Assembly (NCBI GenBank): GCA_001914195.1
Contig: MKYF01000042.1
Coordinates: 6,384 to 70,383 of the forward strand
Source of the DNA: Streptococcus mitis
Lineage (GTDB): Bacteria; Bacillota; Bacilli; Lactobacillales; Streptococcaceae
Length of the DNA stretch: 64,000 nt
Direction of reading: 5' to 3'
Positions 43,571-51,121 of this stretch are shown here, in pieces (position 1 is the stretch's first letter; each line of letters starts with the position of its first letter). Position numbers and translations under genes: made by a program. The notes under the pieces were generated by a model that saw nothing but the letters and a program-made list of their open reading frames with translations, was not told the origin of the DNA and made no database searches.

Positions 43571-43587
43571 TTAGACAGATAGTCTAA
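43571..43587. promoter_or_regulatory. Candidate TetR operator between pip-like and tetR genes
   Basis: TTAGAC-AGATA-GTCTAA, a perfect 6-bp-arm inverted repeat upstream of the tetR-family gene and close behind the divergent promoter. Typical placement for autorepression of both genes. Confidence 0.6.
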
Positions 43588-43607
43588 TTTGTTTACAAGG
43601 AGGAAAT

Positions 43608-44150
43608 ATGCAAGAAAGTAACAAACGCTTAAAAACAAAGCGAACTATTGAAAATGCTATGGTACAATTACTGATGGAACAGCCATTTGATCAAATTTCT
43701 ACTGTCAAGTTAGCAGAAAAAGCCGGAATTAGTCGTTCCAGCTTCTATACTCACTATAAGGATAAGTATGATATGATTGAGCACTATCAAAGCAAGCTAT
43801 TCCATACATTTGAATATATTTTTCAAAAACATGCTCATCACAAAAGAGATGCTATTTTAGAAGTGTTTGAATATCTAGAATCAGAACCACTTCTGGCTGT
43901 CCTTCTTTCTGAAAATGGGACTAAAGAAATCCAAAATTTCTTACGAAATAAACTTCATATCATGCTCAGTACAGATTTACAAAAGCAATTTATGCAACTG
44001 AATCTCAATACCACTGAATTAGAATATAGTAGCATCTATCTAACTCATGCACTTTTTGGTGTCTGTCAAACTTGGATTGCACATGGAAAAAAAGAAAGTC
44101 CTCAAGAAATAACAGATTTCCTTATGAAGATGCTTGGTGATGCAAATTGA
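43608..44150 (+). CDS. TetR/AcrR family transcriptional regulator
   Basis: A 180-residue repressor. N-terminal HTH (about 10-55): TIENAMVQLLMEQPFDQIST and VKLAEKAGISRSSFYTHYKD. The C-terminal ligand/dimer domain (TetR_C type, DUF-like) is variable. It starts at ATG 43608 with AGGAGG upstream. The divergent neighbour (Pip-like) and the palindrome between them suggest it controls that transporter-like protein. The inducer is unknown. Confidence 0.85.
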   Translation: MQESNKRLKTKRTIENAMVQLLMEQPFDQISTVKLAEKAGISRSSFYTHYKDKYDMIEHYQSKLFHTFEYIFQKHAHHKRDAILEVFEYLESEPLLAVLLSENGTKEIQNFLRNKLHIMLSTDLQKQFMQLNLNTTELEYSSIYLTHALFGVCQTWIAHGKKESPQEITDFLMKMLGDAN

Positions 44151-44157
44151 TATAAAA

Positions 44158-44183
44158 AGAGGAACACAGTTGTGTTCCCTTTT
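44158..44183. terminator. Bidirectional terminator between tetR gene and tRNA-Asn
   Basis: GGAACACA-GT-TGTGTTCC perfect hairpin with T-runs on both strands. On the minus strand it would end the tRNA-Glu/Asn (and comCDE read-through) transcripts. Confidence 0.85.
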
Positions 44184-44190
44184 ATCTATA

Positions 44191-44264
44191 CTCCGCCAGT
44201 AGGACTCGAACCTACGACATCATGATTAACAGTCATGCGCTACTACCAACTGAGCTATGGCGGA
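44191..44264 (-). tRNA. tRNA-Asn (anticodon GUU)
   Basis: A 74-nt cloverleaf: 7-bp acceptor arm TCCGCCA/TGGCGGA, D-loop with AGCTCAGTTGGTAG, anticodon loop CTGTTAA, T-loop GGTTCGAGTCC. CCA is not encoded. Confidence 0.96.
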
Positions 44265-44269
44265 TAAAA

Positions 44270-44341
44270 TAGTCCGTACGGGATTCGAACCCGTGTTACC
44301 GCCGTGAAAAGGCGGTGTCTTAACCCCTTGACCAACGGACC
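44270..44341 (-). tRNA. tRNA-Glu (anticodon UUC)
   Basis: A 72-nt cloverleaf with acceptor GGTCCGT/ACGGACT, anticodon loop CTTTTCA and T-loop GGTTCGAATCC. CCA not encoded. It is the first of the two tRNAs and directly follows comE with no terminator in between. Confidence 0.96.
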
Positions 44342-44392
44342 TTCTATCTGTAGCAGATATAACCATTATATCAATTTCTTACTAATTGTCAA

Positions 44393-45145
44393 TCATTTTT
44401 GAGATTTTTTCTCTAAAATATCTTTTAACTTTCTAATTTTTAACCTTGAAATAGGACAGCGATGGTCTTCATAGAAAACAACTTCTAGATTCTTTCGGTC
44501 AATTTCTCTGATATTGCCTATATTTACCAAAAATGACTTATGAGGAGAATAAAATCGCTGGGTATGTTTATCCTTTTCCTGAATATCTGTCATGGTACCG
44601 TAAAACTCTTTGGCAAAATTCTTACCAATAATGCGCAATTTATGAGAGACCCCTGTCGTTTCAATATACAAAATATCATGGTAAGGGATTTTTAAATCAT
44701 TTCCCTTGTAATTGTAGTCAAAATAATCTACAACATCTTCATTTTCAAGTAACATACTCTTCGTGTAGAATATATTTTGCTCAATTCTCTTCTTGAACAT
44801 CTCATCATTGATATCCTTATCAACAAAATCTAGGGCTGATACCTGGTATTTATAGGTTAGAGTCGCAAACTCTGATCGACTGGTGATAAAGACGATAATA
44901 GCGTAAGGATTGTAATGACGAATGAGCTGAGCAACCTCAAATCCCTTTTTCTCAATTCCATGAATATCGATATCTAGGAAGTAAAGCTGATTTACTTCAT
45001 CGTTTTCAATGTATTCTTCAAATTCACGGACTTTTCCCGTTGTCTTGTATGATATTGGAATATTCGATTCTTTCGAAATTTCATCCAATATTCTTTCTAG
45101 TCTCACTTGATGTTCAATAACATCTTCTAAAATTAAAACTTTCAT
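44393..45145 (-). CDS. comE: Competence response regulator ComE
   Basis: A 250-residue response regulator. Receiver domain (about 1-120) with the phospho-accepting Asp58 in YFLDIDIHG, and a C-terminal LytTR DNA-binding domain (about 145-245, YNYKGNDLKIPYHDILYIE, FYSPHKSFLVNIGNIREID). When phosphorylated by ComD, it turns on comCDE, comAB and comX. Start overlaps the comD stop by 4 nt. No terminator between it and tRNA-Glu. Confidence 0.97.
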   Translation of the reverse strand: MKVLILEDVIEHQVRLERILDEISKESNIPISYKTTGKVREFEEYIENDEVNQLYFLDIDIHGIEKKGFEVAQLIRHYNPYAIIVFITSRSEFATLTYKYQVSALDFVDKDINDEMFKKRIEQNIFYTKSMLLENEDVVDYFDYNYKGNDLKIPYHDILYIETTGVSHKLRIIGKNFAKEFYGTMTDIQEKDKHTQRFYSPHKSFLVNIGNIREIDRKNLEVVFYEDHRCPISRLKIRKLKDILEKKSQK

Positions 45146-46467
45146 TCAAATTCCCTCTTAAATCTAATAATTTGTCTAAATGTACTGCCTTCCATCTCTG
45201 TTTCTAAAATGATGTTGTTGTACTTATCTAGTAGTTCTTTCACATTATTTAATCCAATTCCGCGATTTCTTCCCTTGGTGGAGAATCCTAAGGCAAACAG
45301 ATCTCCTGAAGGAGTCATCGTCATTTTACATGAATTCTGAATCACAATAACTGTTTCAGTTTCCATCTTAATAACTGCTACTTCCATCTGCTTTTTATAG
45401 CTATCAGCTGAACCTTCGACAGCATTATTCAATAAAACGCTCATGATACGAACCAAATCCAATAGTTCAATTGGGAGCCTGGTAATCGTATCTTTTACTT
45501 CCAGTGTAAACTCTACACCATTATTTCTTGCATAGACAATGGACTGAGCAACCAAACTTCGTAAAGCTGAATCTTCTATGTTGTTCAAATCAAAGTAAGT
45601 ATACTTATCTGAACGCAGTTTATGATTGGCTTTGACCAAAACTTCATTGTAAACTCTGTCAATTTCCTGTAAATCACCACTGTCAATTGCCATCTGCATG
45701 CTGACAAGCATCCCAGCATAATCATGTCGAAAACCACGGATTTCATTATACAGACCGACAATTTCATCTGTATAATTCTGTAAATGTTTCTGTTCAAATT
45801 TCTTCTGCTTCAACGCAATCTCTTTCTCCATTTGAACTTTATGAGAATTCATTGCAAAGAAGGTCAAAAGGAGAGAAATAAAGACAATAGATGATAAAAT
45901 ACTTCCAAAACTATTCAAATGTTTAATCGTACTTACCATATCTGAAACGAAAGATACAATATGTAGCAGTAGTAAAGCAAAAAATACTTTTTTCAAGAAA
46001 GGATAAAGGTAATCTTTGTCAAAATAGTTCAGTTCCAAATGGAAGTAACGAATGATTGTTACGATAACGATATAAGTCAACACCGTTACAGCGAAAAAGA
46101 ATAGACCATAATATTGTAAAACAAAATTGTCTCCTGTTATAGAGGAGAAAGTTACGGACAGAAAGTTATGAGTGCTCTCATATAAAAGAGATAGTAGTAA
46201 ACTTAGGAATAGTCCTCTATCCCTCTCATACTGTTTAATCCATCGAAAATAGAAATATAATCCCAAAGGAAATAAAAACGTTACAATCCCTAAACTATCT
46301 AAATATAGAAGATAAAAAGGAAGGTCAAGTACTGTTCCTACTAGTAATGTATAAACACCAAAAAAGCATAATTCCTTTGTTTTTATTTGACCTTTACAAA
46401 TTAAATTATAACTGTGACTAATAATTAAAAAATATAATATAAAATCTACTACTGAAAAAAAATCCAT
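45142..46467 (-). CDS. comD: Competence pheromone receptor histidine kinase ComD
   Basis: A 441-residue HPK10-class kinase. About six to seven N-terminal membrane segments (residues 5-210) form the pheromone sensor; phospho-His at about 248 in RGFRHDYAGML; N-box LLNNAVEGSADS; G-box LFALGFSTKGRNRGIGLNNV. The sensor half should match the unusual CSP encoded by comC next door, so it belongs to the same pherotype. RBS GGAGTAGAG. The ATG is 11 nt after the comC stop. Confidence 0.96.
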   Translation of the reverse strand: MDFFSVVDFILYFLIISHSYNLICKGQIKTKELCFFGVYTLLVGTVLDLPFYLLYLDSLGIVTFLFPLGLYFYFRWIKQYERDRGLFLSLLLSLLYESTHNFLSVTFSSITGDNFVLQYYGLFFFAVTVLTYIVIVTIIRYFHLELNYFDKDYLYPFLKKVFFALLLLHIVSFVSDMVSTIKHLNSFGSILSSIVFISLLLTFFAMNSHKVQMEKEIALKQKKFEQKHLQNYTDEIVGLYNEIRGFRHDYAGMLVSMQMAIDSGDLQEIDRVYNEVLVKANHKLRSDKYTYFDLNNIEDSALRSLVAQSIVYARNNGVEFTLEVKDTITRLPIELLDLVRIMSVLLNNAVEGSADSYKKQMEVAVIKMETETVIVIQNSCKMTMTPSGDLFALGFSTKGRNRGIGLNNVKELLDKYNNIILETEMEGSTFRQIIRFKREFE

Positions 46468-46478
46468 TCTCTACTCCT

Positions 46479-46601
46479 TTATCTTCTTTTAAAGAAATTA
46501 AGTAAACTATTACTTGTTTTTCTTATTTCCCCACCTTTAATATTTTGCAAGTCTTTTTCCTTCAAGGCTACAAACTGTTCCAATTTAACTGTGTTTTTCA
46601 T
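46479..46601 (-). CDS. comC: Competence-stimulating peptide precursor ComC
   Basis: A 40-residue precursor. The double-glycine leader MKNTVKLEQFVALKEKDLQ ends at NIKGG (residues 20-24). Cleavage by ComAB then releases the 16-residue peptide EIRKTSNSLLNFFKRR. The leader is typical of mitis-group ComC. The mature peptide keeps the negative N-terminal Glu, Arg3 and the basic C-terminus but differs from pneumococcal CSP-1 and CSP-2. It most resembles the S. mitis type-strain CSP as I recall it. Too short for many gene finders. RBS AAGGAGAT precedes the ATG at 46601. Confidence 0.95.
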   Translation of the reverse strand: MKNTVKLEQFVALKEKDLQNIKGGEIRKTSNSLLNFFKRR

Positions 46602-46629
46602 AATAAAATCTCCTTAATGTTTTTTTCTT

Positions 46630-46643
46630 GTAAGCTAACTTAC
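46630..46643 (-). promoter_or_regulatory. Small stem-loop in the comC leader
   Basis: GTAAG-TTAG-CTTAC (minus strand) between the promoter and the comC ribosome-binding site. Its effect is unknown. Confidence 0.4.
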
Positions 46644-46650
46644 AAAAACC

Positions 46651-46656
46651 ATTATA
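46651..46656 (-). promoter_or_regulatory. -10 element of comCDE
   Basis: TATAAT on the minus strand, 50 nt upstream of the comC ATG and 31 nt downstream of the proximal ComE site. Confidence 0.85.
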
Positions 46657-46687
46657 CAAAATGGAATTTCATTTTAGATAAAATTCT

Positions 46688-46717
46688 CTCAACTGTCATT
46701 TTTTTCTCCTCAAGTGT
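46688..46717 (-). promoter_or_regulatory. Tandem ComE binding sites
   Basis: Direct repeats ACACTTGAG (46709-46717) and ACAGTTGAG (46688-46696) separated by 12 nt on the minus strand, matching the pneumococcal ComE box aCAnTTcaG-N12-aCAgTTgaG in spacing and core. Confidence 0.92.
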
Positions 46718-46723
46718 ACTTTT

Positions 46724-46755
46724 TTAAGAAAAAAGCCGGGAAAATTCCCAGCTTT
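46724..46755 (-). terminator. Terminator of tRNA-Arg upstream of comC
   Basis: AAAGCTGGGAA/TTCCCGGCTTT perfect stem (one G-U), then T-run on the minus strand. In pneumococcus, mutations in the equivalent terminator raise basal comCDE expression by read-through. Confidence 0.88.
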
Positions 46756-46765
46756 GCTATTATAT

Positions 46766-46839
46766 TGATCCCAGCAGGATTCGAACCTGCGACCGTTCGC
46801 TTAGAAGGCGAATGCTCTATCCAGCTGAGCTATGAGACC
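46766..46839 (-). tRNA. tRNA-Arg (anticodon UCU)
   Basis: A 74-nt cloverleaf: acceptor GGTCTCA/TGGGATC, anticodon loop CTTCTAA (reads AGA), T-loop GGTTCGAATCC. CCA not encoded. It lies immediately upstream of comCDE, as in pneumococcus. Confidence 0.96.
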
Positions 46840-46882
46840 TAACACAATCATTCTACCAAAAATTCAATTAAAAGTCAATTTT

Positions 46883-47362
46883 CTATTTATGATAGGGCGA
46901 TCCCTGCTGAATCGTAAAAGCGCGATAGATTTGTTCAACAAGGACTAGTCTCATTAACTGATGGGGCAAGGTTAAACGGCCAAAACTGACAGAAAGATTG
47001 GCTCTCTTTTTTACATCCTGTGCTAACCCCAGACTCCCTCCAATAATAAAGGTAAGAGTAGAAAATCCTTTTATAGGAGCTTCTTCTAACTGCTTACTAA
47101 ATTCTTCTGAGGAGAACATTTTCCCTTCAATGGCTAACACAATAACGAAATCACGGTCACCAACTTTTGATAAAATTCTCTGACCCTCTATTTCTAAAAT
47201 CTTTTGATTTTCTGATTCACTGGCCTTATCTGGTGTTTTTTCATCTGCTAGCTCAATCATTTCAAGCTTAGCAAATCGAGAAATTCGTTTTGAATACTCT
47301 GCAATACCATCTTTTAAATACTTTTCTTTCAGTTTCCCAACTGTTACAACTTTAATTTTCAT
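46883..47362 (-). CDS. rlmH: 23S rRNA pseudouridine-1915 N3-methyltransferase RlmH
   Basis: A 159-residue SPOUT methyltransferase. It has the C-terminal motif LVLVEQIYRAFTIQQGSPYHK and the SAM-knot region TLTFIIGGSLGL. It methylates m3-pseudouridine at 23S position 1915 (E. coli numbering). Its -10 (47369-47374) is 6 nt from the ATG, so the mRNA may be leaderless. Divergent from htrA, with DnaA boxes and a CiaR site in between. Confidence 0.95.
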   Translation of the reverse strand: MKIKVVTVGKLKEKYLKDGIAEYSKRISRFAKLEMIELADEKTPDKASESENQKILEIEGQRILSKVGDRDFVIVLAIEGKMFSSEEFSKQLEEAPIKGFSTLTFIIGGSLGLAQDVKKRANLSVSFGRLTLPHQLMRLVLVEQIYRAFTIQQGSPYHK

Positions 47363-47368
47363 GACTCT

Positions 47369-47377
47369 ATTCTAACA
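47369..47377 (-). promoter_or_regulatory. Extended -10 element of rlmH, 6 nt before its ATG
   Basis: TG-T-TAGAAT on the minus strand. The spacing to the start codon leaves no room for a ribosome-binding site. Confidence 0.6.
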
Positions 47378-47398
47378 TATTCTCTATTTTTTCACATC

Positions 47399-47462
47399 TT
47401 ATTCACAAAATAAAAGGTTAATTTTCACCTAGAAAACCACAGATTTTCAAAAGTTATCCACA
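47399..47462 (+). promoter_or_regulatory. Two DnaA boxes between rlmH and htrA
   Basis: TTATTCACA (47399-47407) and the perfect consensus TTATCCACA (47454-47462), same orientation, 55 bp apart. They are about 2.3 kb left of dnaA, outside the usual parB-dnaA and dnaA-dnaN gaps. Confidence 0.65.
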
Positions 47463-47482
47463 ATCTGTGAAAAACTTTTGTG

Positions 47483-47499
47483 TTTAAGTTATAATTAAG
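47483..47499 (+). promoter_or_regulatory. CiaR binding site of htrA
   Basis: TTTAAG-TTATA-ATTAAG, the CiaR repeat NTTAAG-N5-WTTAAG, with a TATACT -10 at 47510. CiaRH is the main activator of htrA-parB in pneumococcus. Confidence 0.88.
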
Positions 47500-47545
47500 C
47501 TAGTCAGTTTATACTTTCAGTAATTTCAAACATATGGAGGCAAAT

Positions 47546-48727
47546 ATGAAACATTTAAAAACATTTTATAAAAAATGGTTTCAATTATTAGTTGTTATCG
47601 TCATTAGCTTTTTTAGTGGAGCCTTGGGTAGTTTTTCAATAATTCAACTAACTCAAAAAAGTGGTGTAAGTAGCTCGAACAACAACAGCACTATTACACA
47701 GACTGCCTATAAAAACGAAAATTCAACCACTCAGGCTGTTAATAAAGTAAAAGATGCTGTTGTTTCTGTTATTACTTATTCGGCAAACAGACAAAATAGC
47801 GTATTTGGCAATGATGATACTGATACAGATTCCCAGCAAATCTCTAGTGAAGGATCTGGAGTTATTTATAAAAAGAATGACAAAGAAGCTTACATTGTCA
47901 CCAACAATCACGTTATAAATGGTGCTAGTAAAGTAGATATTCGCTTATCAGATGGAACTAAAGTGCCTGGAGAAATTGTTGGAGCCGACACTTTCTCTGA
48001 TATTGCTGTCGTCAAAATCTCTTCAGAAAAAGTTACAACAGTAGCTGAGTTTGGTGATTCTAGTAAGTTAACCGTAGGAGAAACTGCTATTGCTATTGGT
48101 AGCCCATTGGGTTCTGAATATGCAAATACTGTCACTCAGGGTATCGTATCTAGTCTCAATCGAAATGTATCTTTAAAATCTGAAGATGGACAAGCCATTT
48201 CTACAAAAGCCATCCAAACTGATACTGCTATTAACCCAGGTAACTCTGGTGGTCCACTGATCAATATCCAAGGACAGGTTATCGGAATTACCTCAAGTAA
48301 AATTGCCACAAATGGAGGAACATCTGTAGAAGGCCTTGGTTTCGCAATCCCTGCAAATGATGCTATCAATATTATTGAACAGTTAGAAAAGAACGGAAAA
48401 GTGACGCGTCCAGCTTTGGGCATCCAAATGGTCAATCTCTCAAATATTAATACAAGTGATATTAGAAGACTTAATATTCCAAGCAGTGTAACTTCTGGTG
48501 TAGTTGTTCGTTCTGTACAAAGTAATATGCCTGCCAATGGTCACCTTGAAAAATACGATGTTATTACAAAAGTGGACGACAAAGATATTGCTTCATCAAC
48601 AGACTTACAAAGCGCTCTTTACAATCATTCTATCGGAGACACCATTAAGATAACTTATTATCGTAACGGTAAAGAAGAAACTACATCTATTAAACTTGAC
48701 AAGAGTTCAGGTGATTTAGAATCTTAA
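47546..48727 (+). CDS. htrA: Serine protease HtrA (DegP family)
   Basis: A 393-residue membrane-anchored quality-control protease. One N-terminal membrane helix (about 10-35), protease domain with His in NNHVIN, Asp in SDIAVV and Ser in NPGNSGGPL, and one C-terminal PDZ domain. It degrades misfolded secreted proteins and CSP, and so limits competence. Start ATG at 47546 with GGAGG upstream gives exactly the usual streptococcal length; a Met four codons earlier is not used. Activated by CiaR; parB follows. Confidence 0.96.
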   Translation: MKHLKTFYKKWFQLLVVIVISFFSGALGSFSIIQLTQKSGVSSSNNNSTITQTAYKNENSTTQAVNKVKDAVVSVITYSANRQNSVFGNDDTDTDSQQISSEGSGVIYKKNDKEAYIVTNNHVINGASKVDIRLSDGTKVPGEIVGADTFSDIAVVKISSEKVTTVAEFGDSSKLTVGETAIAIGSPLGSEYANTVTQGIVSSLNRNVSLKSEDGQAISTKAIQTDTAINPGNSGGPLINIQGQVIGITSSKIATNGGTSVEGLGFAIPANDAINIIEQLEKNGKVTRPALGIQMVNLSNINTSDIRRLNIPSSVTSGVVVRSVQSNMPANGHLEKYDVITKVDDKDIASSTDLQSALYNHSIGDTIKITYYRNGKEETTSIKLDKSSGDLES

Positions 48728-48757
48728 TTGACATCTATGTAAAGAAACCTTTACATA
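48728..48757 (+). promoter_or_regulatory. Inverted repeat and possible internal promoter before parB
   Basis: TTGACA (48728-48733) followed, after 18 nt, by TACATA (48752-48757). The spacer is a perfect hairpin TATGTAAAG-AAAC-CTTTACATA. No T-run follows, so this is more likely an operator or promoter element than a terminator. Confidence 0.5.
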
Positions 48758-48784
48758 ATAGAAAAGATGTGTTAGTGTAGAATC

Positions 48785-49543
48785 ATGGAAAAATTTGAAA
48801 TGATTTCTATCACGGATATACAAAAAAATCCCTATCAACCTCGAAAAGAATTTGATAGAGAAAAATTACATGAACTAGCACAGTCTATCAGAGAAAATGG
48901 GGTCATTCAACCGATTATTGTTCGTCAATCTCCTGTTATTGGTTATGAAATCCTTGCAGGAGAGAGACGCTATCGTGCTTCACTTTTAGCTGGTCTAAGG
49001 TCTATCCCAGCTGTTGTTAAACAACTTTCAGACCAAGAGATGATGGTCCAGTCCATCATTGAAAATTTACAGAGAGAAAATTTGAATCCAATAGAAGAAG
49101 CACGCGCCTATGAATCTCTCGTAGAGAAAGGATTTACCCATGCTGAAATTTCAGATAAAATGGGCAAGTCTCGTCCTTACATCAGCAACTCCATTCGTTT
49201 ACTTTCCTTGCCAGAACCGATCCTATCAGAAGTAGAAACTGGCAGACTATCACAAGCCCATGCGCGTTCTCTAGTTGGGTTGAATAAGGAACAACAAGAC
49301 TATTTCTTTCAACGAATTATAGAAGAAGACATTTCTGTAAGGAAGTTAGAAGCTCTTCTGACAGATAAAAAACAAAAGAAACAGCAAAAAACTGATCATT
49401 TCATACAAAATGAAGAAGAACAGTTAAAAAAACTACTCGGATTAGATGTAGAAATCAAACTGTCTAAAAAAGATAGTGGAAAAATCATTATTCCTTTTTC
49501 AAATCAAGAAGAATATAGTAGAATTATCAACAGCCTGAAATAA
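48785..49543 (+). CDS. parB: Chromosome partitioning protein ParB (Spo0J)
   Basis: A 252-residue ParB. CTPase/N-terminal motifs NPYQPRKEFD, GERRYRASLLAG and ENLQRENLNPIEEA; HTH GFTHAEISDKMGKSRPYISN; C-terminal dimerisation domain. It binds parS and loads SMC to segregate origins. No parA gene is visible next to it, which is usual for streptococci. Confidence 0.95.
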   Translation: MEKFEMISITDIQKNPYQPRKEFDREKLHELAQSIRENGVIQPIIVRQSPVIGYEILAGERRYRASLLAGLRSIPAVVKQLSDQEMMVQSIIENLQRENLNPIEEARAYESLVEKGFTHAEISDKMGKSRPYISNSIRLLSLPEPILSEVETGRLSQAHARSLVGLNKEQQDYFFQRIIEEDISVRKLEALLTDKKQKKQQKTDHFIQNEEEQLKKLLGLDVEIKLSKKDSGKIIIPFSNQEEYSRIINSLK

Positions 49544-49563
49544 GGCTGTTCTTTTATTTTTTT
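49530..49563 (+). terminator. Terminator of htrA-parB
   Basis: ACAGCCT-GAAATA-AGGCTGT followed by TCTTTTATTTTTTT. The parB stop codon lies inside the hairpin loop. Confidence 0.85.
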
Positions 49564-49759
49564 ATCTCACAATGTTATCCACTATTTTTTTCGATAAAAA
49601 GCTTAATAAATCAATAGTTTTTAATTTTATCCCCAACCTGTGGATAAAACTTGATAACATTGTGGATTATTTTTCACAGCTTGTGGAAAATTCTTACTAT
49701 CTATGGTAAAATAAGTCTAGCATTAAACTTTTAAACAAGTAGTAAAGGAGGAGAACGGA
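49564..49759. other. oriC, left part (parB-dnaA gap)
   Basis: AT-rich region with several DnaA boxes: TTATCCACT (49575, one mismatch), TTATCCCCA (49627, one mismatch), perfect TTATCCACA on the minus strand (49639-49647), TAATCCACA on the minus strand (49661, one mismatch) and TTTTCCACA on the minus strand (49682, one mismatch). The dnaA promoter (TATGGTAAAAT at 49702-49712) overlaps its right edge, suggesting autoregulation by DnaA. Confidence 0.88.
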
Positions 49760-51121
49760 TTGAAAGAAAAACAATTTTGGAATCGTATCTTAGAATTTGC
49801 GCAAGAAAGACTGACTCGATCCATGTATGATTTCTATGCTATTCAAGCTGAACTCATCAAGGTAGAGGAAAATGTTGCTACTATATTTTTACCACGATCT
49901 GAAATGGAAATGGTCTGGGAAAAACAACTAAAAGATATCATTGTAGTAGCTGGTTTTGAGATTTATGATGCTGAAATAACTCCCCACTATATTTTCACAA
50001 AACCTCAAGATACGACTATCTCACAAGTTGAAGAAGCTACAAATTCAACTTTATATGACTATAGTCCAAAGTTATCATCTATTCCTTATTCGGATACTGG
50101 ATTAAAAGAGAAGTATACCTTTGATAATTTTATTCAAGGGGATGGAAATGTTTGGGCTGTATCAGCTGCTTTAGCTGTCTCTGAAGATTTGGCTCTGACC
50201 TATAACCCTCTTTTTATCTATGGAGGACCGGGACTTGGTAAGACTCACTTATTAAACGCTATTGGAAATGAAATTCTAAAAAATATTCCGAATGCGCGTG
50301 TTAAATATATCCCTGCCGAAAGCTTTATCAATGACTTTCTTGACCACCTAAGACTTGGAGAAATGGAAAAGTTCAAAAAGACCTACCGTAGTCTTGATCT
50401 TTTGTTAATCGATGATATCCAGTCACTTAGCGGAAAAAAAGTTGCAACTCAAGAAGAATTTTTCAATACTTTTAATGCCCTTCATGACAAGCAAAAACAG
50501 ATTGTCCTAACGAGTGATCGAAGTCCAAAACATCTAGAAGGTCTCGAGGAGAGGCTTGTCACGCGCTTTAGTTGGGGATTGACACAAACTATCACCCCCC
50601 CTGACTTTGAAACACGTATTGCTATTTTACAAAGTAAAACAGAACATTTAGGCTACAATTTCCAAAGTGATACTCTAGAATACCTAGCTGGGCAATTTGA
50701 TTCAAATGTTCGAGATCTTGAGGGAGCCATCAACGACATCACTTTAATTGCCAGAGTAAAAAAAATCAAAGATATCACTATTGATATTGCTGCAGAAGCT
50801 ATTAGAGCTCGCAAACAAGATGTTAGCCAAATGCTCGTCATCCCAATTGACAAAATCCAAAATGAAGTTGGTAACTTTTATGGTGTTAGCGTCAAAGAAA
50901 TGAAGGGAAGCAGACGACTTCAAAATATTGTTTTGGCTCGTCAAGTAGCCATGTATTTATCTAGAGAACTAACAGATAATAGTCTTCCAAAAATTGGGAA
51001 GGAATTTGGTGGAAAAGATCATACAACAGTCATTCATGCCCATGCAAAAATTAAATCTTTGATTGATGAAGACGATAATTTACGTTTAGAAATTGAATCA
51101 ATCAAAAAGAAAATCAAATAA
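49760..51121 (+). CDS. dnaA: Chromosomal replication initiator DnaA
   Basis: A 453-residue AAA+ initiator. Domain I (about 1-90), short linker, AAA+ domain III with Walker A GGPGLGKTHLLN and Walker B LLLIDDIQSLS, and C-terminal domain IV with GGKDHTTVIHAHAKIK, the DnaA-box recognition helix region. Start is TTG at 49760 (AAAGGAGGAG upstream), as in pneumococcus. Confidence 0.98.
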   Translation: MKEKQFWNRILEFAQERLTRSMYDFYAIQAELIKVEENVATIFLPRSEMEMVWEKQLKDIIVVAGFEIYDAEITPHYIFTKPQDTTISQVEEATNSTLYDYSPKLSSIPYSDTGLKEKYTFDNFIQGDGNVWAVSAALAVSEDLALTYNPLFIYGGPGLGKTHLLNAIGNEILKNIPNARVKYIPAESFINDFLDHLRLGEMEKFKKTYRSLDLLLIDDIQSLSGKKVATQEEFFNTFNALHDKQKQIVLTSDRSPKHLEGLEERLVTRFSWGLTQTITPPDFETRIAILQSKTEHLGYNFQSDTLEYLAGQFDSNVRDLEGAINDITLIARVKKIKDITIDIAAEAIRARKQDVSQMLVIPIDKIQNEVGNFYGVSVKEMKGSRRLQNIVLARQVAMYLSRELTDNSLPKIGKEFGGKDHTTVIHAHAKIKSLIDEDDNLRLEIESIKKKIK

